A DNA stretch of 64,000 bases from Loktanella sp. S4079 (GTDB taxonomy: Bacteria > Pseudomonadota > Alphaproteobacteria > Rhodobacterales > Rhodobacteraceae): contig NZ_JXYE01000003.1 of NCBI RefSeq assembly GCF_000967725.1, positions 248,001 through 312,000 of the forward strand, in the 5' to 3' direction. The notes under the pieces were generated by a model. The model worked only from the letters and a program-made list of their open reading frames with translations, ran no database searches and was not told where the DNA came from. Numbering within the stretch: the first letter of the stretch is position 1; each line of letters opens with the position of its first letter. Position numbers and translations under genes: made by a program. Positions 37,215-47,676 of the stretch are shown piece by piece.

Positions 37215-38183
37215 ATGCGCATCTACGTCGCCGGGCATACGGGGATGGTGGGCAGCGCTGTTGTGCGTCGCCTACGCCACGAATCCATACACACTGTCAT
37301 TACAGCCACACGCGCAGAACTGGACCTGACCAATCAACAAGATGTCCGTCAGTTCCTGAAACGCGAAAAACCCGACGCCGTGATTTTGGCCGCTGCACGC
37401 GTCGGCGGGATTTGGGCGAATAACACCTACCCCGCGCAGTTCATCTACGAAAACATGATGATCGCTGCGAATGTGATCCACGAATCCTTTGCCACTGGCA
37501 TTCATCGGCTCTTGTTTTTGGGGTCGTCGTGCATCTACCCGCGTGATGCTGATCAGCCGATAGATGAATCGGCGCTTTTGACAGGTCACCTTGAACCCAC
37601 AAACGAACCCTACGCAATCGCCAAGATCGCCGGCATCAAACTATGTGAGAGTTACAACAGGCAATACGGCACCGACTATCGGTCCATTATGCCAACAAAC
37701 CTATATGGGCCAGGAGACAACTTTCACCCAGAAAACGCCCATGTGCTGCCTGCGCTCTTGGGTAGATTTCATGACGCCGTCACTGATGGCAGTGAAACGG
37801 TGACTATTTGGGGGTCCGGCACCCCGAGACGTGAATTCTTGCACGTGGATGATCTGGCAGCGGCGGCATTGTTTGTGATGCAACTTGATCAGCAAACCTA
37901 TGCACAAGCGACCGAACCGATGCAAAGCCACCTGAACGTGGGCACAGGCAAAGACATAGCGATTGCGGACCTCGCATCGCTGATCGGCCAGATCACTGGC
38001 TTTGAGGGTGAAATCGTTTTTGACCGTTCGAAGCCCGATGGAACAAAACGAAAGTTGCTCAATATCGAACGATTGGCTAAGCTCGGCTGGCAACCCAAAG
38101 TCGCATTAAACGATGGGATTGCTGCCACTTATTCTTGGCACATTGAACAAAAGAAATTTCATAGGGCGCTGCGTTCAGCGTAA
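37215..38183 (+). CDS. fcl: GDP-L-fucose synthase
   Basis: The 322 residues start [20 protein letters not shown], have [19 protein letters not shown], and the catalytic YxxxK in [11 protein letters not shown]. The enzyme epimerises and reduces the Gmd product to GDP-L-fucose. I use the ATG at 37215; an in-frame TTG four codons earlier lies inside gmd. It sits between gmd and manC with gaps of 1 and 7 bases. Confidence 0.97.
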   Translation: MRIYVAGHTGMVGSAVVRRLRHESIHTVITATRAELDLTNQQDVRQFLKREKPDAVILAAARVGGIWANNTYPAQFIYENMMIAANVIHESFATGIHRLLFLGSSCIYPRDADQPIDESALLTGHLEPTNEPYAIAKIAGIKLCESYNRQYGTDYRSIMPTNLYGPGDNFHPENAHVLPALLGRFHDAVTDGSETVTIWGSGTPRREFLHVDDLAAAALFVMQLDQQTYAQATEPMQSHLNVGTGKDIAIADLASLIGQITGFEGEIVFDRSKPDGTKRKLLNIERLAKLGWQPKVALNDGIAATYSWHIEQKKFHRALRSA

Positions 38184-38190
38184 AAGTATC

Positions 38191-39603
38191 ATGATTACAC
38201 CTGTCATTTTGTGTGGCGGATCGGGCACCCGTCTGTGGCCACTATCTCGGAAAAGTTACCCCAAGCAATTCGCCCCTCTGATCGGTAGCGACAGCCTCTT
38301 CCAAGCGAGCGCCAAACGGCTCAGCGGTGATGGATATAACGCACCAATTGTTGTCACCGGGGACAGCTTTCGGTTTACCGTTGTCCAGCAATTGCAAGAG
38401 GCGGGCGTAAACCCCGGTGCGGTTCTGATCGAACCCAGCGGGCGTGACACAGGACCCGCTGTATTAGCAGCAGCGCTGCATCTCGCGCAGGTTGACCCGG
38501 ATGGGCTGATGCTCGTTGCGCCATCTGATCACGTGATCCCAAATGACGTGGCCTTTGCGACCAGCGTCGAGGCCGCAGTACCCGCGGCAAAAGCCGGGCA
38601 GCTTGTCACATTTGGAATCACACCTGACCGCGCCGAAACGGGGTACGGTTATCTCGAACTCGATAAGCAACCCAATGGCGCAAACACACCGCTTCCGCTC
38701 AAGGCATTTGTTGAAAAACCCAGCGCGGATCGCGCCGCAGAAATGCTCGCCGAAGGGCGGTATCTATGGAACGCAGGTATCTTTCTGTTTTCGGTGCAAA
38801 ACATCGTTGCTGCCTATCAAAAGAATGCGCCAGAGATGTTTGCGGCGGTAGAGGCCGCCGTTAAAGACGCCAAAGCCGATCTTGGTTTTTTACGGCTTGC
38901 ACCGGAACCGTGGGAACAAGCGCCAGCAATTTCAATTGACTACGCCATCATGGAAAAATCGGACAACCTGTCGGTGGTGCCCTACCGCGAAGGATGGTCT
39001 GATCTGGGTGATTGGGCATCCGTGTGGCGTGAAACCCAAATCGAAGGTGTCGCGAAGTCAGGCCCCGCTACAGATATCGACTGCAGCAATACGTTGCTCC
39101 GATCCGAAAGCGACACGCAAGCCATCGTTGGCATCGGATTATCAGACATTGTTGCTGTCGCCATGCCTGACGCCGTCCTCATCGCGCACAAAGACCGCGC
39201 ACAAGACGTCAAAGGGGCAGTTGCATTGCTCAAAGACCAATCCGCCCCGCAGGCGGAATGTTTTCCCAAAGATCACCGGCCATGGGGTTGGTTTGAAAGC
39301 ATTGCCATCGGCGATCGTTTCCAAGTGAAGCGCATCGTCGTGAACCCAGGCGCCGCGCTATCATTGCAGTCGCACCATCACCGTGCAGAACATTGGATTG
39401 TCGTACAGGGCACCGCCAAAGTAACTGTCGACGAAGACGTCAAGCTCGTAACGGAAAATCAATCAATCTACGTTCCACTGGGTGCCACGCACCGCATGGA
39501 GAATCCGGGCAAACTACAGATGATATTGATTGAAGTACAAACAGGCAGCTACCTCGGTGAGGATGATATCGTTCGTTACGAAGACATCTATTCGCGGAGC
39601 TGA
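38191..39603 (+). CDS. manC: Mannose-1-phosphate guanylyltransferase / mannose-6-phosphate isomerase
   Basis: The 470 residues have the nucleotidyltransferase signature VILCGGSGTRLWPLSRKSYP, then FVEKPS and WNAGIFLF, and a C-terminal cupin domain with RPWGWFESI and HHHRAEHWIVVQGTA whose histidines bind metal. It makes GDP-mannose (and may isomerise fructose 6-phosphate), feeding Gmd. I start at the ATG at 38191, just after fcl. The operon appears to end here, with a 150-base gap before the protease gene. Confidence 0.96.
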   Translation: MITPVILCGGSGTRLWPLSRKSYPKQFAPLIGSDSLFQASAKRLSGDGYNAPIVVTGDSFRFTVVQQLQEAGVNPGAVLIEPSGRDTGPAVLAAALHLAQVDPDGLMLVAPSDHVIPNDVAFATSVEAAVPAAKAGQLVTFGITPDRAETGYGYLELDKQPNGANTPLPLKAFVEKPSADRAAEMLAEGRYLWNAGIFLFSVQNIVAAYQKNAPEMFAAVEAAVKDAKADLGFLRLAPEPWEQAPAISIDYAIMEKSDNLSVVPYREGWSDLGDWASVWRETQIEGVAKSGPATDIDCSNTLLRSESDTQAIVGIGLSDIVAVAMPDAVLIAHKDRAQDVKGAVALLKDQSAPQAECFPKDHRPWGWFESIAIGDRFQVKRIVVNPGAALSLQSHHHRAEHWIVVQGTAKVTVDEDVKLVTENQSIYVPLGATHRMENPGKLQMILIEVQTGSYLGEDDIVRYEDIYSRS

Positions 39604-39753
39604 TCCGCCGATTTTCATCTTTTTCGTTCGGCTCGTTTGACAGCAACCTTATGGTTGTAGAGGTTCCAAACGCGATTGCCCTCGTTTTCGCCATAGTTTG
39701 ATTACATAAAGACGTCGAGATGTGCCAACGCTCGAACAAAAGAGACGACAAGA

Positions 39754-41424
39754 ATGCCCGAATCCACTTCTAAGACTTTGGCCGCAGAGGCGAATACCAT
39801 CACATCAGCGGCCTTCGCGCTCGGCTTTCCCAGCCCGGTTGATACGCTTGATAGCGGAACGCAACGAACAGACACAGATGAGCCAATCACAGTTTATTTT
39901 GCACCCTATGGTGTTTCGCGCGATGGCGTAACATCCGAAGGCTGGTCAGACTACGAACGTGCCCAATTTATGTCTGCGCTCGCTTCGATATCAGCAGTTG
40001 CTGATATCACATTCATTGAATCAACGGACCCAAACGCAGATTTTCAAGTCGTACTCGATACAGACGAACTGTTTGCTGACTATGGTGATACGTTACTTGG
40101 GTATTTCTATTATCCCTTCGGAAGTTCATCGAGTGTCGGTGTCTTTAACGAAAGAGGGCTAGGGTGGGACACTGATGGTCTCAAGCCCGGCGGGTTAGGC
40201 TATTCGACGATTGTGCATGAAGTGCTTCACGGTCTCGGCCTAGAACATCCGCATGATGGTGACTCAATTCTGCCAGGTCTTGATCCGGATGCGCTAGATT
40301 TTCCTTTCGGTTACTATGGTGACTTTGGATTTAACCAAACCGTCTATACGGCAATGTCGTACAATGGCGGATGGGATGGTGCTCTTTCGGGTAGCAATGA
40401 CTATGGTGATATTTTGGGTCCGATGGCGCTTGATATCGCCGCGCTCCAAGACCTCTATGGCGCCAACACAACACACGAAAGCGGAGATAGCGCCTATGAG
40501 CTGCCCGACCAAAACACAGCCGACAGTGATACAGGTTGGCTAGCAATTTGGGATACGGGCGGCGTCGACACCATCCGCCACTCAGGCACTACAGGTGCAA
40601 CTATTGACCTACGTCCCGCGACCCTACGATACGAAGAAGGCGGCGCGGGATTCATATCATCTGTGAACGGAATCTCGGGTGGTTACACCATTGCGAATGG
40701 CGTCGTGATTGAAAATGCCGTTGGGGGATCGGGCAACGATACCTTGATCGGGAATGACGTGGATAACGGGCTGACAGGCAATGCCGGGAATGACAATCTT
40801 TCTGGCCGCGCGGGCGACGATTCACTACGTGGCGACGCAGGCAATGACACGCTACAGGGCAACTCGGGCGATGATACCCTGACAGGCGGCAGCGGCAATG
40901 ATCTACTGTTTGGGAATTCCGGTGGGGACACGATCAGCAGCTCAACCGGCACGAATGCCATTTTTGGCGGAAGCGGGAGCGACACGCTAACCGGGGGTGA
41001 TGGCAGCGATGCGATTCGTGGAGGGAGCGGACATGACACCATCAATGGTGCCGGGGGTAATGACACACTATCGGGTGGTCGCGGCAATGACTCCATCCAA
41101 AGTGGCGCCGGAGATGATGAGATCGCTGGTGACCTCGGCCAAGACACCCTGACCGGGGGTGCCGGGGCGGATAGCTTTATCTTTCACGCTGCGAGCGACA
41201 GCTGGGCAGGCAGTTACGATACAATCACCGACTTCACCTCTGGTAGCGATATAATTGACCTTTCTGGTATCGACGCCGACCTTAGCGCAGCAGGTGCCGT
41301 TTCCTTTGTTGAAAACGGCGGCAATACAATGATTGAAATTGATCGTGACGTTGATGGGATTGCGGAAATGGCAATCTTTGTGGCAAACGCAACGGGACTG
41401 ACAACTGATGATTTGATCCTCTGA
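39754..41424 (+). CDS. Serralysin-type M10 metalloprotease with RTX repeats
   Basis: The 556 residues carry the zinc motif HEVLHGLGLEH at 155-165 (HExxHxxGxxH) and a downstream Met-turn, YTAMSYN. The C-terminal half (about residues 325-470) is a run of GGxGNDxL-type calcium-binding nonapeptides, and the last residues TGLTTDDLIL form a typical C-terminal type I secretion signal. No N-terminal signal peptide is present. It is expected to be exported by a type I system, absent from this window, and to fold in calcium outside the cell. The stop overlaps the galE start (TGATG), tying a protease to a sugar-nucleotide gene. Confidence 0.93.
   Translation: MPESTSKTLAAEANTITSAAFALGFPSPVDTLDSGTQRTDTDEPITVYFAPYGVSRDGVTSEGWSDYERAQFMSALASISAVADITFIESTDPNADFQVVLDTDELFADYGDTLLGYFYYPFGSSSSVGVFNERGLGWDTDGLKPGGLGYSTIVHEVLHGLGLEHPHDGDSILPGLDPDALDFPFGYYGDFGFNQTVYTAMSYNGGWDGALSGSNDYGDILGPMALDIAALQDLYGANTTHESGDSAYELPDQNTADSDTGWLAIWDTGGVDTIRHSGTTGATIDLRPATLRYEEGGAGFISSVNGISGGYTIANGVVIENAVGGSGNDTLIGNDVDNGLTGNAGNDNLSGRAGDDSLRGDAGNDTLQGNSGDDTLTGGSGNDLLFGNSGGDTISSSTGTNAIFGGSGSDTLTGGDGSDAIRGGSGHDTINGAGGNDTLSGGRGNDSIQSGAGDDEIAGDLGQDTLTGGAGADSFIFHAASDSWAGSYDTITDFTSGSDIIDLSGIDADLSAAGAVSFVENGGNTMIEIDRDVDGIAEMAIFVANATGLTTDDLIL
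40723..41180 (+). repeat. RTX calcium-binding repeat array in the serralysin-type gene
   Basis: About 16 imperfect copies of a 27-base unit encode GGxGxDxLxx nonapeptides (for example GGSGNDTLIG, GNAGNDNLSG, GGSGNDLLFG). They form parallel beta-rolls that bind calcium. Confidence 0.9.
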
Positions 41425-42437
41425 TGCGCGTACTTGTGACCGGCGGCGCCGGGTATATTGGCAGCCACACCTTGCTCGAACTCATGGCCCAAGGTCACGA
41501 GGTCTGCGTTCTTGATAACTATTCAAACGCAACACCCGAAGTGCTGAACCGGGTACGAAGCCTATCGAACGGTACGGTGACCGACTTTACTGGTGATGTG
41601 CGTGACCCCGCGATGCTCGACGAAGTCATGCAGAACTTTCGCCCCGATGCGGTCATTCACTTTGCTGGGCTAAAGGCCGTCGGCGAAAGCGAAGAAAAAC
41701 CGCTCGTCTATTACGATGTGAATGTCGGCGGCACATTAGCGCTGCTACATGCGATGGATCGCGTAAACTGCCGCAAGATCATCTTTTCATCTTCGGCCAC
41801 CGTCTATGGCGAACCCGTCTATCTACCTTACGATGAGGCACACCCAACAGCCCCAATGTCCGTTTATGGGCAATCCAAATTGATGGCTGAAAACATCCTG
41901 ACGAATTGGGCCAAAGCGACGCCAGACGCTTCCTCAGTTTTGCTGCGCTACTTTAACCCCGTCGGCGCGCATCATTCGTCGCGGATTGGCGAAGATCCAA
42001 AAGACATCCCCAACAACCTAATGCCGTTTATTGCACAAGTGGCTGTCGGCAAACGCGATGCGCTGACTGTTTTTGGCGATGACTACGACACGCCCGACGG
42101 AACTGGGCTGCGTGACTACATCCATGTCGTCGACTTGGCGCGGGCACATGTTGCCGCGCTAAACTACGCAGAAAACGCAACTGGCGCGCGCCCGTTCAAC
42201 ATCGGCACCGGGCAGAGCTATAGCGTGCGCGATATGGTTGCCGCATTTGAACGCGCTTGCGGCCATACGATCCCGACCAAATTGGCCCCAAGGCGCGCAG
42301 GTGATATTGCCGCTATGCAAGCCGATGCCACCCGCGCCTCACAAGAATTGGGGTGGAACGCTGAACATGGCTTAGACGACATGACAGCAAGCACATGGGC
42401 CTGGCAATCAGCAAATCCAAACGGTTACGATAGTTAA
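41424..42437 (+). CDS. galE: UDP-glucose 4-epimerase
   Basis: The 337 residues start MRVLVTGGAGYIGSHTLLEL (NAD site), with SSSATVYGEP (catalytic Ser), SVYGQSKLM (YxxxK) and RYFNPVGAH, all diagnostic of GalE. It interconverts UDP-glucose and UDP-galactose for polysaccharide. Its ATG shares one base with the stop of the protease gene. A hairpin lies just downstream. Confidence 0.97.
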   Translation: MRVLVTGGAGYIGSHTLLELMAQGHEVCVLDNYSNATPEVLNRVRSLSNGTVTDFTGDVRDPAMLDEVMQNFRPDAVIHFAGLKAVGESEEKPLVYYDVNVGGTLALLHAMDRVNCRKIIFSSSATVYGEPVYLPYDEAHPTAPMSVYGQSKLMAENILTNWAKATPDASSVLLRYFNPVGAHHSSRIGEDPKDIPNNLMPFIAQVAVGKRDALTVFGDDYDTPDGTGLRDYIHVVDLARAHVAALNYAENATGARPFNIGTGQSYSVRDMVAAFERACGHTIPTKLAPRRAGDIAAMQADATRASQELGWNAEHGLDDMTASTWAWQSANPNGYDS

Positions 42438-42476
42438 AAAAGTATAGGCTTCCCGCGCGGGACAGCACGAGAAGCC
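42434..42476 (-). terminator. Possible terminator between galE and the phosphomannomutase gene
   Basis: GGCTTC and GAAGCC enclose a further CCGCG/CGCGG pairing. On the minus strand the hairpin is followed, after TATAC, by TTTTTT. It would end the phosphomannomutase transcript, about 125 bases beyond its stop. Confidence 0.45.
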
Positions 42477-42600
42477 CTCAGGCGAACAGCCAAAAACAAA
42501 TTCGTTAACCAATGCCCTGCTTCTACTACCCCGCGTAGCAACGCAGCTGTCTGTGCTCAGCGACACAGTCTTGGGCAAACGTAACGATACGCCTTTTATT

Positions 42601-43974
42601 TCAGCGACCTAGCCAATCGCGAACGACCAAAAGCGCGTCGGACAGCGTTGTTTTAGCCACATCAGGCGTGTTTGCTTCGACATAAGCCCGCAGTTCGGGC
42701 GCATTCCCAGAGGGCCGTAGGTGGATGATTCGCCCATCCACTGCGGCCATCCGCAGACCATCGGTCAGATCCACATTTGCTTCGGCGGCGCCAAGCGATG
42801 TCAAAAAATCGGATCGCGCATGGCGATCGTTCGTTAACTTCGAAACGAGAGCTTCCGTCCTCTCTGTCGGCACCTCTTGCAAACGATCTGCTGCCGTAAA
42901 ACAAGGAGGCATTGCCGCAATGCAGTCAGCGACGGAGCCCCCGCGCGCCGCGGCCAGCACCGCCACAATGGGCAGCACGGCATCCCGCGTCATCAGCGGC
43001 CGTAGCGCCCCACTTGGACCAGCAGCAGTAAATCCCAACAAGAAACCACCGTTCGCCTCGTAACCAACGATGCTCCCCCTGACCTGCTCCATCCCGGCAA
43101 TCACATAGGGCGATCCAATTTTTGTGCGTGTCACGCCATCGAAACATCCCATCTGGGTGACACCGGAGTTCGACGAAACCGGTGTCACAATTTGCTTCGC
43201 GTCAATTGCTTGCGCCGTGATTTGCCCTAATACGTCACCGGGAACGACCTCTCCGGTTGCGTCGGTTAGTAATGGGCGGTCGCCATCGCCATCAGTCGAA
43301 ACGATTGCGTCAACTTGGTGTTCCCTCGCCCACTGTCGCAGTTGCTCGCGCAGTTCGGGCGCGACGGCCTCGGTATCGACAGGGATGAAATGATCTGACC
43401 AACCGAGAGTGACAACTTCGGCCCCAAGCGCACCGATGAGTTCGATCAAACCCGAGCGCCCAACCGCACTATGCGCATAAACGCCAACGCGAAGCCCACT
43501 GAGCGCGTTACCATATGCCGCCGTATAGCGCGCATTATAATCTGCAATTGCGGTGCTATTCTCAACAACGCTCGCGTGGGCATCGCCGGATTTCGCGCCC
43601 AGCGCACCGAGTATTGCTTGTTCGTGTGCTTTGGTGATTTCGCCATCCGGCGTGTAGAATTTCAGCCCATTTCGGTCAGCTGGAATGTGGCTGCCGGTGA
43701 TCATCACAGACGCCGCCCCCGCGTTCATTGCCGCCAAGGCCAAGGCCGGTGTGGGTACCGGGCCGCATTTTGTGACGGCAACGCCCTCGGCCACGGCGCT
43801 TTGTGCGACAATCTCAGCGATTGCTGGTGAAGAAGGCCGCAGATCATACCCAATGTAGATCCCTGCCCCCACAGGACATGACGCAATAAACGCTCGAATG
43901 TGATCGCCCACGCATTCGGGGGTAAGTTCCGTGACCAACCCACGAAGTCCGCTTGTACCGAATTTGGGGGGCAT
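42601..43974 (-). CDS. Phosphomannomutase (alpha-D-phosphohexomutase family)
   Basis: The 457-residue product starts PPKFGTSGLRGLV. It has the phosphoserine loop MITGSHIPADRNG (the common form is TASHNP; here TGSHIP with the phospho-Ser kept), the metal loop DGDGDRPLL, the sugar loop GYEANGGFLLG and the phosphate loop RPSGNAPELR. It would interconvert mannose 6- and 1-phosphate (or glucose phosphates), supplying ManC. I chose the ATG at 43974 with AGGAA eight bases upstream over one ten codons earlier. It is read convergently with galE. Confidence 0.9.
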   Translation of the reverse strand: MPPKFGTSGLRGLVTELTPECVGDHIRAFIASCPVGAGIYIGYDLRPSSPAIAEIVAQSAVAEGVAVTKCGPVPTPALALAAMNAGAASVMITGSHIPADRNGLKFYTPDGEITKAHEQAILGALGAKSGDAHASVVENSTAIADYNARYTAAYGNALSGLRVGVYAHSAVGRSGLIELIGALGAEVVTLGWSDHFIPVDTEAVAPELREQLRQWAREHQVDAIVSTDGDGDRPLLTDATGEVVPGDVLGQITAQAIDAKQIVTPVSSNSGVTQMGCFDGVTRTKIGSPYVIAGMEQVRGSIVGYEANGGFLLGFTAAGPSGALRPLMTRDAVLPIVAVLAAARGGSVADCIAAMPPCFTAADRLQEVPTERTEALVSKLTNDRHARSDFLTSLGAAEANVDLTDGLRMAAVDGRIIHLRPSGNAPELRAYVEANTPDVAKTTLSDALLVVRDWLGR

Positions 43975-44171
43975 AAGAAATTCCTGACTATTGAATGCCC
44001 TCACTGTAACCCCGCCAAAACCAATCGGACAAGCTGTGCATTCTGTTAAAATTCACCGGGGTTTTGAGCCAATTCCAAATCAAGGTTCACTGCGCCGCCA
44101 CAATTGAGCCATCCCGCCGGCCCCCGACTCAATCACGTTCAGACTGTCTTTGGTCCTGGGGGGGACCACAT

Positions 44172-46376
44172 ATGTCTGAAATAACACTGGTTACATACCT
44201 CAGTGCTGGGGAACCCTTTGCCTATTCGCATATAGCCGAACTTTCCTTGGTTTCGGTTAACGGCACGGATTTTCTTTATAGCACCACGGAGTACGACGGC
44301 GTTCTTGTTGGTTGGAACATCAGCGGGACGGTTCCTGTGATGATTGACAGCTATACCTATGATGGCGTCGCGCTGGCGGGGGTGTCACCGTCACTTTGCG
44401 TAATTACGTTCGGTGGGGTCACTTCACTGCTTAGCGGTGGTGCGGAAAATGGGCAGCTACAACTCATATCGCTCAACCCCGATGGCACGTTTTACCATAC
44501 ATCTGATTTACCTGTGACTGGCTTGCACAATTACACGGCAATGACCTTGGGTGACGGAACTTCGGTTGTGATTAGCGGTGTTGCGAATGGAGATGGGATA
44601 GCACGCATTCTTTTCGACAGTACCGGCGGGTATATCGGCGACCAAAACAGCAAACCTGCTGGGGCGTTTACCGACCATATCGCTGCCACTGAAGTTATTG
44701 AAATTTCTGGCAATCAATACGCGATCACAGCAAGCCAAACTGACGCGGGCATTACGAGCTGGGAAATCGACGTCAGTGGAAATCTTTTGCCCCGTGCGAG
44801 TATCGGACCGGATCAAAACCTCTGGATCGACACCCCGACAGTGATGCAATCTGTAGAAATTGATGGCAAAGCCTATGTAATTGTCGGTGCCTCAGGCAGC
44901 GGCAGCTTGACAGTCTTGCAACTACTTCCCGATGGTACATTTGAAATACGCGACCACATTCTGGATACGCTGGACACACGCTTTAACGGGATCGCAGCAC
45001 TGGATGTCGTTGAACATCACGGGCAAACCTATGTAATCGCTGGGGGCAGTGACGACGGGATTTCGATCTTTTTGTTAATGGAAGATGGCACCCTATTGCC
45101 ACGCGCACATATCGCTGATTCTCCCGCCATGGGTTTAGACAATGTCAGCGACATTGTTGGGCTACGTACCGAAAGCGGCATTGAACTTTATGTTTCGAGC
45201 AGTAGCGAGCAAGGCCTGACCAAGTTGCGTTATGAAACAGCGCAGATCGGGTTGGCCGTGACAGCAGAAGTCGCGGGAAGCAATTTGAACGGCACGGCGG
45301 CGGCGGATGTGCTCATCGGGTTGGCGGGCGACGACACACTGATCGGTGGTGATGGTGCTGATATTTTGCGCGATGGCAGTGGCTCAGATTTGCTGACTGG
45401 CGGTGCGGGCGCTGATGTCTTCGTGCTGTCAGCGGATGGGGCGGACGATACCATCACGGATTTCACAATAGGCGAAGATGTGATCGACCTGTCGCGTTGG
45501 TCAATGCTACGCGATGTCAGCCAACTCACGATGCGCATTACGGCAGATGGAGCGGAAATTATCTACGGTGACGAACGGCTCATCCTACATAGTTCTGACG
45601 GGCTGCCGATTGATTACCGACAATTTACCAATAGCGATTTGATCGCGGTCACACGCATTCCTCAAGATGTCACTTCGGGCTATCCGGGACCCGCGATTCC
45701 AAATCCCGATACCGGGACCGAGCCACCACCAGCAGATGATCCATCCCGTCGCAATCCATTATCAAGTGTCACGACGATCGCGTCCGACAATTTCTCCACC
45801 ATCGTTGAAGCGATTGGCGATGATGTAATAGCGCCGCCCGGAACACCCGGCGCAGTTATTGTTGGAAATACCACACTCAACGGCAGCGCCAGTGCAGATG
45901 TTCTCATCGGTGGGACAACCAACGATCTTATGAATGGCGCTGATGGGGATGACACTCTGTTGGGGCGCGATGGAAACGACCACTTAAACGGAGACGCAGG
46001 TGCTGACCTTTTGATCGGAGGTGCAGGCGACGACCAGTTGGATGGTGGCACCGGTCAAGATATTTTGCGCGGTGGCGAAGGGGCCGACACATTACACGGC
46101 GGGGCAGGAAATGACATTTTGTTTGGTGATGCAGGTGCTGACACCTTTATCTTTGACGGTGGCACTGACGTTATCGCCGACTTTGCCCAAGGCGACGATC
46201 ACATCACATTAAGTGAGACCCTGTGGACCGGCCTCACTTCGGTGGATGATCTTATCCTGATTTATGGCACCTATACCGGAACAACGATGACCATCAGCTT
46301 TGACGACGACAACATACTGGTGATCGAAAATGTAACCGACCCCAGTATATTATCAGACGATATCACCTTGTTTTAG
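44172..46376 (+). CDS. Large secreted RTX protein with beta-propeller-like N-terminus
   Basis: The 734-residue protein (from the ATG at 44172, with GGGGGGG upstream) has an N-terminal region (about 1-360) of repeated beta-rich blades such as [23 protein letters not shown] and [20 protein letters not shown], resembling a seven-bladed propeller. A first RTX block follows (about 373-420, [13 protein letters not shown]), then [14 protein letters not shown], a Pro-rich linker (about 505-530), a second RTX block (about 580-650), and a C-terminal [10 protein letters not shown] type I secretion tail. It is probably exported by a type I system; whether it is an adhesin, enzyme or scaffold is unknown. 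It ends five bases from the convergent Wza-type gene. Confidence 0.87.
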   Translation: MSEITLVTYLSAGEPFAYSHIAELSLVSVNGTDFLYSTTEYDGVLVGWNISGTVPVMIDSYTYDGVALAGVSPSLCVITFGGVTSLLSGGAENGQLQLISLNPDGTFYHTSDLPVTGLHNYTAMTLGDGTSVVISGVANGDGIARILFDSTGGYIGDQNSKPAGAFTDHIAATEVIEISGNQYAITASQTDAGITSWEIDVSGNLLPRASIGPDQNLWIDTPTVMQSVEIDGKAYVIVGASGSGSLTVLQLLPDGTFEIRDHILDTLDTRFNGIAALDVVEHHGQTYVIAGGSDDGISIFLLMEDGTLLPRAHIADSPAMGLDNVSDIVGLRTESGIELYVSSSSEQGLTKLRYETAQIGLAVTAEVAGSNLNGTAAADVLIGLAGDDTLIGGDGADILRDGSGSDLLTGGAGADVFVLSADGADDTITDFTIGEDVIDLSRWSMLRDVSQLTMRITADGAEIIYGDERLILHSSDGLPIDYRQFTNSDLIAVTRIPQDVTSGYPGPAIPNPDTGTEPPPADDPSRRNPLSSVTTIASDNFSTIVEAIGDDVIAPPGTPGAVIVGNTTLNGSASADVLIGGTTNDLMNGADGDDTLLGRDGNDHLNGDAGADLLIGGAGDDQLDGGTGQDILRGGEGADTLHGGAGNDILFGDAGADTFIFDGGTDVIADFAQGDDHITLSETLWTGLTSVDDLILIYGTYTGTTMTISFDDDNILVIENVTDPSILSDDITLF

Positions 46377-46381
46377 CCGAT

Positions 46382-47500
46382 CTAATTGGCGAGCGAGGCC
46401 AACGATTGCCCTAAGCCAAACACGGTCAGAGCGGGCCCAAGAACGCTTTCGGTGCCATAGATCAAATCATCATCTTGGATCATGAATTTGCCTGCGGAAA
46501 ACAATCCGTCTGCTTTGGTCAGATCGAGTGTAAAGACGACCCTTTCTTTTGACGGACCCGTATGATCGTCGCGTAGCGCAGCGGTTTCATATTCTCGCAT
46601 GACAAGAATACCCTTTGGATTTGCCGTGCCATCACTGACGCCACCAATAATTGCCATCGCCTCAAGCGCGGAAACCTCTGCACTGGGGAAAGGATGTACA
46701 GATTCACTTCCCGTTGCGCCAAGTGAAAGGAATTGTCGTTCATCGCCAACGATTCTTAGCCGATCGCCCCCGCGAAGGGTGGTATTCAAAGATGGCTCGT
46801 CCAACAGACGATCAAGTGAAACCCCATAAGTGCGGTTATTGCGAACCAGCCTAACCTGAGGATTTATCAACGTTGGATCCGCCCCACCGGCCATAGACAG
46901 CAGCTCTAGGATTTTGAAATTACGGTCAGGTAGCTCGTATAGGCCGGGCGCGCCAAAACCCGAAACGAGATTGGCCATGTTCTGGCGCCCAGGCTTTACG
47001 TTTAATTGTACCTGTGCAGAAGGGATCGTTTTGCTCAGCTCTTCTTCGATGCGCGCACGAGCCGTCATAGAAGACATGCCAGCGATACGCATATCGCCAA
47101 TATAAGGGACAAAGATGCGTCCGGTTGCATCAACTTGCGTTTCTTGCAGAGGCGTCGCGCGTTGTCCAACCCCTGCCAGCAAAGAGTTTTCCTCTGCGTC
47201 CCAAATCGTTAGCTGCACGATATCACCCGGAGCAATCAACAGCGACGCAGGCTGTTCTTGGGACGGAAGCCAAGAGAAGGATTTTGCGTCAGGGTTCGGC
47301 CATGAATTAATAATTGAAAGGGTCTCTCGTGTGACTTCATACACTTCAAAGTCATAAACGAGTTCTTCGCCCTCAGCACGCGTACCCGCATTCGATGCGG
47401 CCAACACTTCGGATTGGAACCCTGCGCCACGCGGTAGGCTACACCCTGCAATGAACAAAGTGGTGCACAGTAGGACGAAACGTAGAACTGAATTACGCAT
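46382..47500 (-). CDS. Wza/KpsD-type polysaccharide export outer-membrane lipoprotein
   Basis: The 372 residues start with a lipoprotein signal (RFVLLCTTLFIAGC, the Cys near residue 20 being the lipid site). A Poly_export domain follows, with APGDIVQLTIWDAEENSL near 90 and VDATGRIFVPYIGDMRIAGM, then SLBB-like segments (GAPGLYELPDRNFKILELLSMAGG and LRGGDRLRIVGDERQFLSLG). It would form the outer-membrane channel for capsule or exopolysaccharide made with the GDP-sugars encoded nearby. No Wzc or other polymerisation gene lies in the window. Confidence 0.93.
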   Translation of the reverse strand: MRNSVLRFVLLCTTLFIAGCSLPRGAGFQSEVLAASNAGTRAEGEELVYDFEVYEVTRETLSIINSWPNPDAKSFSWLPSQEQPASLLIAPGDIVQLTIWDAEENSLLAGVGQRATPLQETQVDATGRIFVPYIGDMRIAGMSSMTARARIEEELSKTIPSAQVQLNVKPGRQNMANLVSGFGAPGLYELPDRNFKILELLSMAGGADPTLINPQVRLVRNNRTYGVSLDRLLDEPSLNTTLRGGDRLRIVGDERQFLSLGATGSESVHPFPSAEVSALEAMAIIGGVSDGTANPKGILVMREYETAALRDDHTGPSKERVVFTLDLTKADGLFSAGKFMIQDDDLIYGTESVLGPALTVFGLGQSLASLAN

Positions 47501-47641
47501 GCTCTTTCCCTCAATGGATCGCCATATCGTTGATGACGATATCCGTTTTTCACCACAATTACCCTAAATAATCGTGAAAGAAGAGCCTACGAATTCTTGA
47601 AAGTTGCGAATGTGACAAATTCGCTGTGAAAAGTGACAAAA

Positions 47642-47667
47642 GCAAGGGAACGCACGCACCCCCTTGC
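47642..47667 (-). terminator. Terminator after the 87-residue secreted protein gene
   Basis: GCAAGGG and CCCTTGC form a stem, followed on the minus strand by TTTTGTC. It lies just beyond the stop of the small secreted-protein gene. Confidence 0.6.
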
Positions 47668-47676
47668 CGAAACAAA

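Noticed and set aside
44064..44171. Longer N-terminus for the large RTX protein
   Set aside because: The extension is Arg- and Ser-rich without structure, and a G-rich ribosome binding site supports the ATG at 44172.
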